Of a stretch of 64,000 bases of DNA, positions 24,626-34,337 are shown one piece after another. Location of the stretch: assembly GCA_949358305.1 (NCBI GenBank), contig OX442315.1:20114427-20178426 (forward strand), read 5' to 3'. The first letter of the stretch is position 1; each line of letters starts with the position of its first letter. A program made the translations under genes and the position numbers. Source of the stretch: Strigamia acuminata. Taxonomy: Eukaryota; Arthropoda; Chilopoda; Geophilomorpha; Linotaeniidae. A model generated the notes under the pieces. That model was not told the origin of the DNA. It saw nothing but the letters and a program-made list of their open reading frames with translations, and made no database searches.

Positions 24626-26668
24626 ATGAGCATGGATACCAACGCAACTGCTAACACATGCTTTGAAAAAACACAAGCATTTCGATCTTTATTTTATTTG
24701 GTCGCACCTCATGAAACAACATTTAAAAGAGTAGAAGACATTCCTGATTATCAAGTTTTAGTAAGTCTTATCACACTAAGCGTATTTAGTTTGTACAAAA
24801 GTTCAATTCAAAACTTCTTTCATGAGGCCATTCCGATGTTCTTGGTGTTTATACTTTTGGAGCGACTACCTCTCTTTCTTTCGGGCAAATTTGAATTCCG
24901 AATAAATGATGCTATTAGTTCTATCAGTGCAGGGATATTTTCTGAAATGAACAGGTAGAAAAAGAAAATTTCATCACTTTCTAATAGGTTCAATTAAACA
25001 CATTAATTAAATTGTTATCAGTAGCGTAGCAATCAAGGGTGCAGCGCGTGGAGCCCAGGGAGGCCCTCTGATTGTTAGAGTAATTTTATTAACTTTTTCT
25101 ATTAGAATTGTGATTAAATACAGCATTGTAACTGTTTACATTTGGATCTACAATAATTACCGCCTGATGGACGTGCAATGGAATTCGACTTGGGCATGGT
25201 GGATTGGCTTCATAGGAGTTGATTTGGGATATTATTGGGGCCATAGGTTATCGCATGGTAACAAGTGATTTGATAGCAATGGATACATTTTATAAAAATT
25301 GAAACATTTATCTCGTGCAGAGATAAATGTACTTTGGGCTGCACATCAAGTGCATCACAGTTCTGAAGATTATAACGCCACAACAGCATTGCGTCAGGCT
25401 GTGGTTCAAAAGTACTTTGAAGCAGTAAGTGTACTCTAATTTATTTCACATTATGTTGCCAAAGCCAGAAAGCACATCTTCATTAGAGAAATATATTTTT
25501 TCTTCTTATCTTCAACTTCAAGGTGGTTTACTTGCCCTTAGCATTGGTTGTTCCTCCAACTACTTTCATTCCTCATTTAGCAATCAATTTTTTATACCAA
25601 TTTTGGATTCATACAAGTACTGTTGGAAAGTTGGGATTTATTGATTATATTATCAATACCCCGAGCAATCACCGTGTGCATCACGGTAAAACATTCATGC
25701 AAAATGTTTCAATATTGAAATAAAATGTTAATTTTTTGAAGGCCGTAACCGTTATTGCATTGATAAAAATTATGCTGGTGTTTTTATGATTTGGGATCAC
25801 ATGTTTGGCACGTACGAATCGGAAAAAGAAGAAGTGGTCTTTGGATTAGTTCATCCTCTAAACAGTTTTAATCCTGTTTACATACAAGTAAATTTTAACC
25901 AACTTGAATTAATTTAACAATCTTGCTGCAATAACATTCCACTTATGCTAGCTTTGCCATACTGTTTACTTGTGGGAATTATTTTGGAAAACTGAAGGTT
26001 TCAGCAACAAAATGTCGGTGCTTTTTAAAGGACCTGGTTGGGCTCCTGGAAAACCTCGACTTGGAGATATTGATGACATACCAAATGTAGTAAAAATGTA
26101 AAATTCGAAATTAAAATGCAGTATTAATTTTCTTTATTTAGATTTCAGCTCCAGTTGAGAGATATAACCCATCTCTTTCAATAATAAATCAATTGTATAT
26201 CTTTTTTCATTTTATTGGCTTAGTTGTTATGTATCAACAGTTTGCTGTCAACCACACTGTGAGAAATCTATAGCTTAACTTCCGAAAATTAATATTGCAA
26301 TTTTTTTTTTTGCATTTTAGAAATTGGATGTGCAAGTAATTACAATATTCTCGGTATTTCTTTTTACGTCACTAACTAGCCTTGGTGCATTACTGGACAA
26401 AAGGTAGAGTTGTTTTATAAATAAAAAAGGTTAATTAATTATCAGTTGTTATTGTATTTTTAGATATTATTCATCGTTTTTAGAATTATTTCGATGTTTG
26501 TTTTTTGTTTTTGGTTATCAATACTTTTTGAAACCAGTTTTATCATCACACGAATTTCCTTCGTGGTTTTTCCAAATTTTAAGCTTAATTCATTTGCTTT
26601 CAAGTGTATTGTGGATAGCACCATCTCTGATTACATTGGATGCAAATGAAAACAAAAAGTTATCATAA
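24626..26668 (+). CDS. AGMO: Alkylglycerol monooxygenase, copy 1
   Basis: Ten exons: 24626-24760, 24827-24954, 25106-25257, 25321-25424, 25523-25685, 25742-25887, 25952-26086, 26142-26258, 26321-26403 and 26464-26668. All have GT-AG introns and consistent phases, giving 455 residues (human AGMO 445). The fatty-acid-hydroxylase di-iron ligands are complete: HRLSH (134-138), HQVHH (147-151) and HRVHH (223-227). Also present are the AGMO-specific HHSSEDYN, TALRQ and GPGWAPGKPRLGD motifs. Several hydrophobic segments, including a C-terminal group, fit a multi-pass ER membrane enzyme. AGMO uses tetrahydrobiopterin and O2 to cleave the ether bond of alkylglycerols and lyso-ether lipids. Intron 1 (66 bp) has no stop and keeps the frame, so its retention would add 22 residues. 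First of a tandem family with copy 2 at 30.9-34.3 kb. Confidence 0.95.
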
Positions 26669-26820
26669 AAATACACAGTTTTCCCATAGACTTTGAACAT
26701 TAAATTAATATAAACATTTACGCATTATTTTTTAATTGAAATCATTTCATAAACATAAACATAAATAAATGAGAAGATATCAAAATAACATCTTAAACCT
26801 ATTGTTAGAAAATTTCACAG
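26669..26820. other. AGMO copy 1 3' UTR region
   Basis: AT-rich sequence after the stop, with overlapping AATAAA-type words near 26,760 that could be the poly(A) signal. Confidence 0.5.
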
Positions 26821-26955
26821 CTGGCACTAGCAACCAAATCGCCAATTGGCAAAATGTGGAGTGATGCCAGAAAGGTATCTGTAATCACTAAAAATGCTTT
26901 GATTAAAACAATTGAAAACGATCTGAAGAAACAACCCCCTAGACCAAGAAAATAG
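26821..26955 (+). other. Orphan 44-codon open frame with acceptor-like start
   Basis: A frame beginning directly after TTTCACAG and ending in TAG at 26953-26955. It has a balanced, protein-like composition unlike the surrounding AT-rich DNA (IGKMWSDARKVSVITKNALI, ending KKQPPRPRK). It cannot be a phase-compatible alternative end of AGMO copy 1: the nearest phase-2 join gives a stop. It may be the last exon of something else, a gene fragment moved by the neighbouring MITEs, or chance. I do not recognise the protein. Confidence 0.3.
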
Positions 26956-27081
26956 ACCGAGTAGCAGTCTAGAAGAAACGACGCATTTAAGTCTGTTAAA
27001 ATACAGTTACTTGTAGCATCTCATCGTGTCCGCCGAGGACTCGAGACTGAAAATAATCACTTATTTAACCCTACATGGTAT

Positions 27082-27592
27082 AATTTTACTTTACCGGCCA
27101 CCTCTCAGATCATCTCCAAAATTTGGATATAGGGGTACTCAAGGGTGAAAAAACGAATGGCGTTGACGGTTTTTGGGGCAAACGAAAGCGGAAGCGGAAA
27201 TCAGGAGATTATTAGTAGTTGGTTTATACTGGTGAGGTTAGGTTAAGCATTGGAATTATATGGCCCATTGTTGTTGTTGTTTTTTATGTTGTTGTTGTGT
27301 CTCGGGTTAGGTTAGGTTAGGTTAGGTTAGGTTAGGTGAGGTAATAAAGATGGCTGACAATAAGAGCGCACGTGCGTAACAATGCTGGGGAGAAAATGAC
27401 TGACAGCTAACAATGAAATTAGGGTTATAAAAATGAGAAAGTAAACATTTGATAGCAATCACTGGTCGTTAATCTGCTGTTTTCTGCTTCCGCTTCCGTT
27501 TGCCCCAAAAACCGTCAACGCTATTCGTTTTTTCACCCTTGAATACCCTTAGGTTTGGAGATGATTTGAGAGGTGGCCGGTAAAGTAAAATT
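27082..27592. mobile_element. 511-bp MITE with ~118-bp TIRs carrying TTAGG repeats
   Basis: Inverted arms at about 27082-27203 and 27472-27592 share AATTTTACTTTACCGGCCAC, AAGGGTGAAAAAACGAAT, GCGTTGACGG and TTTTTGGGGCAAACG blocks, about 90 percent identical by eye. The middle contains GT/TGT-rich DNA and the TTAGG tract. No transposase and no certain target duplication were found, so the superfamily is unassigned. Confidence 0.8.
27304..27337 (+). repeat. Interstitial (TTAGG)n telomere-type tract
   Basis: Six to seven head-to-tail copies of GGTTA/TTAGG, the telomere repeat of most arthropods, with a further two-unit copy near 27,236. It lies inside the inverted-repeat element at 27082-27592. 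Confidence 0.9.
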
Positions 27593-27640
27593 GTTCCCTA
27601 ATTACATACCGGTAATGTAACTACGAAGCAGCATGTATTA

Positions 27641-28149
27641 GAGAGTTTGCGGGATGCATTTTTCCCTTACAGTTAAACACTATACGGTATAAAAATAGTG
27701 TAAGGGAAAAATGATAAAATAGAGAGTTTGCGGGCTGCATTTTTCCCTTATCACTACACTATTTCACTATGTCACGTGATCACCGAAACTGTAGCAGTCT
27801 CTTTTTAAAAAAAATTAGAGACAATTGTTGTATTTTACTGCTTCAAAACAATGAAGCACCTTTATTATTGTGAATTAAAACCAAATGAAAGAGAAAACAA
27901 TGATATAAACCTTAAGACGTGCCCTTTGTGCGATCGAAGCGAAGAAATTAAAATGGCGGCGAATGAGGTCGTTGCTAATCCAAATTTAAAGGCTCTGTGA
28001 CGTAAATAGTGGAAAACTACCGGATTGGCTGCGCTATATTTTAATTTAGTGTTCAAAACGATACACTAAACATTTTTCCCTTATGATATGGCACTAAAAT
28101 AGTGTAAGGGAAAAATAGTGTAAGGGAAAAATGCATCCCGCAAACTCTC
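27641..28149. mobile_element. TA-flanked MITE pair, ends GAGAGTTTGCGGG
   Basis: The word GAGAGTTTGCGGG(A/C)TGCATTTTTCCCTTA occurs at 27641 and 27722 (plus) and in inverted orientation ending at 28149. Each is preceded or followed by TA, so a TA target duplication is likely. The 27641-27720 copy looks like an 80-bp internally deleted relative in tandem with, or split off from, the larger 27722-28149 element. Internal sub-repeats AATAGTGTAAGGGAAAAAT recur four times. TA targets suggest the Tc1/mariner or a related superfamily. The larger copy encloses a 49-codon ORF. Confidence 0.75.
27851..28000 (+). CDS. Small ORF with CPLC motif inside a MITE, unknown
   Basis: A 49-residue ATG frame entirely inside the TA-flanked MITE. 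It contains LKTCPLCDRSEEIK, a CxxC pair that could bind metal but has no partner pair, and a later AAAATGGCGGCG stretch that looks like a gene 5' end. A host gene fragment captured by the element is one explanation, chance another. No family recognised. Confidence 0.25.
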   Translation: MKHLYYCELKPNERENNDINLKTCPLCDRSEEIKMAANEVVANPNLKAL

Positions 28150-28584
28150 TATTGTTGAGATACGGTACTTATATTACGCGATCCAAATATTCAAAACACA
28201 AAAATGCTCAGAACACAATCTGATCCCACAAACAAATGTGGGTTGTGGACCCGACTATACCACCCATCACAGAGTCTACGACGCAAGCTGACAGTTCCAG
28301 TCCCAGTGTTAGGGCAAGATAAAGACGGTTGCCTGAAATGAAACCCCATACTTGGTTGGGGCTCCGTAATTATACATTTTCATCTCCACCACGAGTTTAA
28401 GACTATATGCAGGTGCTTTGAGATCATGATCATTGTTACGACTAACATTGTAGGAAAATGCATATGTGAGTACAATGTATTACTCCGTATTTTATTGTGA
28501 TTCAATTCAATATACTATTATTCTTTGATTTCTTTATTTTTCAAATAGATAAAATCACTAAGCTTGATATTTCTCTTGTGTTTT
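28150..28584. other. Intergenic between MITE and AGMO pseudogene
   Basis: No ORF, repeat or motif that I can support; mixed composition becoming AT-rich towards 28,500. Confidence 0.5.
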
Positions 28585-29182
28585 AGGCTGCGTTCTAAAT
28601 CCACCACAGTCCAGAGAATTGTAACATCTCAACATCATTGCGTAATGCGTAGTTCTATTTCAAAACTATATCTGAAGGAATGGTTGTGTTCCCATTTTAC
28701 AGTCGTCTATAAAATTTTATGAGCATAGTACTAAACGTTTTCATTTTTTTTTGTTTCCTCTTAAAGTTGGTTTTCTTACATGTGGTTGTTCATCCAACTA
28801 CTATAATTCCGCAGTTAGCTCTCAGATTTTTAAACTAGATTTGAAAGATTGGAATTTATCGATTATTTTATTAATAGATTGACAGTTCTGAAAAATGTTT
28901 CAAAATTTAAATGACTGTTTATTTAATTTAAGGTTGTAAACCGTTATGAATTAATTCTAATCGTGGTGTTGTTTTTATGCCAGGTTGGAATCACGTATTA
29001 CGGTAGAGTTTTCTGTCAATCATTCTTTCTGAAACAAGAAAACTAGTTTACGGTAAGTGAAGAATTTCAATTTTGTAGAATTTTTTTTTCATATTTTAGA
29101 AATTGGGAGCAAGTTTAATTATAGTATTTGCAGTATTTTTATTTGTGTCACTTAGTAGCCTTGGCGCATTAATGGATAAAAA
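28585..29182 (+). pseudogene. Decayed AGMO copy (exons 4, 5, 6 and 9)
   Basis: Four blocks align in order with AGMO copy 1: exon 4-like 28585-28690 (CCACAGTCCAGAGAATTGTAA against its HHSSEDYN coding stretch), exon 5-like 28766-28890, exon 6-like about 28930-29000, and exon 9-like 29100-29182. Exons 1-3, 7, 8 and 10 are absent. Exons 4-6 have stops, frameshifts and lost histidine codons, so no enzyme can be made. The exon 9 block is still open and keeps its acceptor, and its wording (SSLGALMDKK) is nearer copy 1 (TSLGALLDKR) than copy 2. It is therefore a duplicate of the copy 1 lineage. Confidence 0.88.
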
Positions 29183-30941
29183 GTAAAGCGATTTTATGAC
29201 TCATTTATTTTTATTAGTTTTTATCTTAAATGGAAATATGTCGAACTGCTAATAGTTATTTTTAAAAAATGTGAAAATATATTAAGCTTTTTTCAAACTT
29301 ATAAATTTGTTGGTTTTCTGCCTATACGAATTTATTTTCAAATTTTATTGGTTTACTTCGCTTGCCTCTGAGCTTTTATTACTGATCATTAAATTGTAAA
29401 CAAAAGCACAAAATTGATATACAGGATAATAACTGATGGGTGACTGCCGAGTAGTTTTATTAAAATGTCCACTAATCTCTCCGCATGGTCGATACAGAGT
29501 GAAAACTCCGTGTGTAAAATAAAAAATTTAAAATTCTACAGTACACTGCACTAAGCACACTATTGAGAACATCAAAAATAATCTCCTTATGAGAACTCAG
29601 CACGATAATTTAAGTATAAGTGGCTTCCTAAGATTCATTACTTTTTACCGGAACACTGCATGTCGCAGTTGATCAAACATGACCTTATCTTGATTCCAGT
29701 AATGATATCAATGCATCATTTGCATCATTTAAACTACATAACCTTTATTTATGAGGTCAATGCAAGCAACATTACCGACTTACCTGTTGCTAATTGATAC
29801 AAAACTTCAAACGAGAGAAGATTATACTTCTCAACAACACTTATGAATAATAAATATACATACCGGTACCGTAAAGTCACATAACTGCTAACAGGGAATA
29901 AATAAGCAGGCTATAAAAATTTGTCAAAATTAAATGATCGTTATGACCTAAAGTGATTGATGCATTCCGTACAGGCCAATCTAGATAACACAAGAAAGAC
30001 GAAACTCTTTAGGTTGGAGATATAAAAATATAATAACCTATAAAAATTAATAAGATTCTCTTCCGTATTTAAATTACTCTATCACCTAAATGTTTATGAA
30101 AATTTATTTTTATAAAAATTTAAAAAGCTGCAGTGAATAAAGAAAGTAAAGTTGTATTATTGACCTTTGACTTGAAAAGACAATATCCTAAGGGAATGAC
30201 CTTATTTTGAATGGTATCTGGATTTGTGTTATTGTTTAAATAGAAATTCACTCACGACATGAATGGTCACATAGATTACAAACCCTGATCATGACCGAAT
30301 TTACTTTTTTTTACTTATACTAACTTAGTTTTTTAGAATAACATTTCCTTGTTTGTAATAATTGTATATATTTATTCACTTGTCTATTTGCTAGAACTTT
30401 GTGCGACTGCCCTACTTGGACATTTGATTAAGAAGAAGAAAGTTTTCATTTCTCAGCTGATTACCATTAATTTCTTTTCATTACGATCAACAGGTGGTAA
30501 AAATTGAAATCATTAAATGACCCTAAAACCGAAAAGCTTGAATAAGAAAAACAAAAGTCAACAGCAACAACAAAATTAAACAAGTAAATAGTGTAAGTAT
30601 ATTTGCGCTTAATTAATAAATGTAAACTTTTGTTTGGTTTGTAAATACTCAACTTTAAAATTTAAATACCTAACGTCATTAAGCAAAGACGAGAAGCGAT
30701 AAAAAAAAGCAGTTGTGCAAAATATACCATTGTACATTATATGTTCTTTCGTCGTAACATAACAACAACAAACGAGAGCGAAGCCCTTGGGAGGATTTCC
30801 GGTCTGCTGACCTAGTAAAATTTAGTTTTTGTACCTGTGACTCGGCTCAGATCTTCAGATGCTGATGTAGATGAATGCGATGAAGTCGGAATTTTTTTGT
30901 GACATCCATACTGGTATCAGTACTTTTTAAGTTTAATTATA
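29183..30941. other. Intergenic upstream of AGMO copy 2
   Basis: AT-rich DNA without a recognisable gene. The last 200 bp (about 30,750-30,941) are richer in G+C and should contain the promoter and 5' UTR of AGMO copy 2. No repeat or RNA structure was identified. Confidence 0.5.
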
Positions 30942-33900
30942 ATGGATATTCTCCTAGATTACGGTCAACATGTGGCCGAATGGACCCGCACTTTTCGGAG
31001 CTTGTTTTATTTATGTACTCCATACGAGACTTCGTATGCCACAATTGAAGAAGTGCCTAATTACGTAACACAGGTGAATAATTTTGTTTCTATTTGTTAA
31101 TAAGTTAAATCATTTGATTTGATATTTAATTTGATTTTTCATTTCCTAACTGCAAAATGTATTTCTGTACAAAAAAACCCTAACGACAATTTCGCTGATA
31201 CACACCTGATGTACCAATTTTGAAAAATGAAACAGATTACCATAAATCTCTATTTTCATAACATTTTCCATAGATATAAATGCATTATATTAACAATAAC
31301 TGTGATTTCAGTTCGTTAATTAAATTTTTGGTCTGTTAATTGAGCAGTGACATTATTTGGGAGAAAGCGAGTTTCTATTATATAAAGTAGCAATGAAGGA
31401 AACACGTGCAGTCACGGTTACATAATGTTTCTTAAACGGGATTTCTCTTATTTGACCTCCACTCCATTGATAATAACCCTAATTTAAAGTTTTTACTTTA
31501 TGCTCTCGTTATTTTTATTATCCCTTTATGAATGTTTTAATATTCACATACTGTACTATACTGTAAATGGTCGTGACAAGTAAATTATTATGGAAGATAA
31601 AAGAAGAGTTGAATAGTACAATCCAGTTCTTCTTTTCTGGTGCATTAATAACAGGTCCATAAAAACCTTAGCGAGTTTGTGAAAGGTAATGAACTTGTGA
31701 GATTGGCCAAGAAAAGCAAATGGTGACATCATCTAATGGGTGAGTGACCGACGTCCATATGAGATAGAAGACAAGGTTTTCCCCATACTGTTTATGGGAG
31801 TATAGTGTACATTTCCTGCTGTCGTTAGCTATAGTGTGCGGGGAATCCTGCATTCATTTTGAGAGATTTAGGTTATCGAAAGCGCAAAGCATACACACAA
31901 ACACTCTCGATTAAAAGTTCCAATTTACTTTCGATGCTCTTAAAACAACATCCTTGTCTCGCTGATTTGCAATCGAGATGGAAATTAGTTTTCAGTTTCA
32001 CATAATGGGTGTTTTTATTCGATTTTTTTTTCTTCTTTATTTCAAATGTGAGTTTTGAAGCTTATAACTTGAGTTCTCACTTTGTTGAGCATTTTTTCTT
32101 CGCTTGATTGAACTCTTCATCCGTTACGCCCCCATTTCATTCACTTGGAACTCCCTGCTGGTGACAAACTTGTGAACGAGCAGCAAAACTTGAGAATCAA
32201 ACAAAAGACAGAATGGGTCAATAAACTACCCCTTCACCCACACATCTCTTCCGTTTCTAAGCTGGGACACAACGTTTCCTGTATTGAGCAGCAGGTGGCC
32301 AACCTTTTTGGAAAAAAGAAGGGAAAATAAAATAATATGCTCTTCAACTTCAGTCAGCTTTTTTCTTTACTAAATTTATGTATTTTTTTCTCGTAATTTG
32401 ATATGCAGTCTATTCCTCTTTTTTTCGTCTTCACGATTTTGGAGCAAGTGGTTTTGTGGCTTCAAGGAAAACCTCCTTTGAGGATTTGTGATGGCGGGGC
32501 CTCAATCGTAGCCGGTTTATTTCATGAATTATCCAAGTGAGGCTTTCTTGTTTTTATACAGTGCATGAAATGACATAATTAATTAAGTATAATGCTCTTT
32601 CACGCAGAATGTTTGTTCGTAGTATGGAATTAAGAATGTACATTTGGTTTTGGAATAACTATAGAATAACCGAATTACCGTGGGATTCAGCTTGGACATG
32701 GTGGTTATGTTTATTGGGAGTTGATTTTGGTTATTATTGGTTCCATCGACTAGCACATGGTTAGTAATTTACTTCTAAAGGTTACTACAATTTATATAAT
32801 AAAATTTCTTCTTTATTTAATTTAGAAGTTAACATTTTTTGGGCAGTACATAGTGTACATCACAGTTCTGAAGACTATAATATGACAACTGCTCTTCGTT
32901 TGTCCATTCTTCATCCGTATCTAACGTGGGTTAGTACACACAATTAACATGTCAAAGTATAATCACTTTATAATTGTATATTTTATTTCAGATGTTTTAT
33001 ATGCCCTTGGCTTTGTGCATTCCACCATCTATTTTTATGGTGCACGTTCAATTTAATTTAATATATCAATTTTGGCTACACACGATGACAATTGGCAAAT
33101 TAGGCTTTTTAGAATATTTGGTAAATACCCCTGCACATCATAGAGTTCATCATGGTAAGTTGTAATGTATTTTTATTTGTTCTTTAACGCAAATTCAATT
33201 GTTGTTCAAAATTTAGGTCGGAATCGATATTGCATCGACAAAAATTTTGGAGGGATTTTAATGGTGTGGGACATTATGTTCGGATCATTTCAAAACGAAG
33301 AAGAAGAAGTTGTGTATGGCGTCACAACGCCAATTAACACGTATAACCCTATTGACATTCAGGTAAAAATCTAAATCAAAATGTTCTGTGTGGGTGGGTT
33401 TATGTTTCAGATTCACTTCAGGTCATTAAGGTTTCTTCAACTTTAATTAGATTCATCTTGACCTCTAACAACAATATTTATCTTTGCTGGGAATGCCATT
33501 TAAAAAATATACAATGCATATAATTAAAATGATGATATGTTTGTTTGTTGTTTCGTGTGAAAAACTTTTAATTTATTCTTTTGGTGTTTTTTTTTTTTTT
33601 TTTTTTTTAAATTTTAGTTTTGTCATTTTCAACATATATGGAAACAGTTTTGGATTGCAAACGGATGGCAAAATAAATTGCGTGTCATTTTTAATGGCCC
33701 AGGGTGGGCTCCTGGTAAGCCAAGACTCGGATTAATGGAAGACATTCCTGATGTAAAGTATCCGGATATATATATATTTTATTTTCTGTGTATTTTGTAT
33801 CTTGATTTAATTGAAGAAAACTCTTCAGGTACATGCTCCGATGGAAAAATATGATCCTCGTTTACCGGTTTGGTTACAAGTGTATTATTTTATCCATTTT

Positions 33901-34337
33901 GTACTATTGGTAGCGATCTATCATGATTTTGCGGCAAAACATGAAGTAAGAAGATAAATGCTTTTAAAAGATTATACGGAGTATTTTATAATGTTTTATA
34001 TTTTTCTTAATAGATAATAGGCGTTGTGACGGTAATCTTTGTCATGATTTTTATCTTACTGACAGTGTACGTTGTAGCAGCAAATCAAGAATTGAGGTGC
34101 GAGTTATATTTTTTAAATGGTGGCACTTTAAAATAATTTAATATTAAATTTAGACCAAACGCATCATACTGGGAAGTCGGCCGATTAGCAGTGTGGTTTG
34201 TGATAAACAAGTGGATGGAAATTACTCTTCCTGAAATCTTGAAAATATTTTTGCAATCTTATTTCACATTCTCAGCTGTGATGTGGGCTATTTTGTTTGC
34301 TCATTCCATGACAAGGGTTTGGATTAAAACTGCCTGA
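30942..34337 (+). CDS. AGMO: Alkylglycerol monooxygenase, copy 2
   Basis: Ten exons: 30942-31073, 32409-32536, 32608-32759, 32826-32929, 32992-33154, 33217-33362, 33618-33752, 33829-33945, 34014-34096 and 34154-34337. They encode 447 residues. Exons 2-9 have exactly the same lengths and phases as copy 1, proving a tandem duplication of the whole gene. Di-iron ligands HRLAH (133-137), HSVHH (146-150) and HRVHH (222-226) are complete, as are HHSSEDYN and GPGWAPGKPRLG. The two proteins differ at many positions, especially the N-terminal 90 and last 150 residues, so the duplication is old and both may have specialised. Intron 1 is 1,335 bp, against 66 bp in copy 1. Expected to be a tetrahydrobiopterin-dependent ER ether-lipid monooxygenase. 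AATAAA near 34,430 is a likely poly(A) signal. Confidence 0.95.
31074..32408 (+). other. Intron 1 of AGMO copy 2
   Basis: A 1,335-bp intron, by far the longest in the gene (others 62-255 bp). It contains a 61-codon open frame at 32145-32330 with no recognised domain. No transposon ends were seen. Possible site of regulatory sequence or an unrecognised insertion. Confidence 0.6.
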
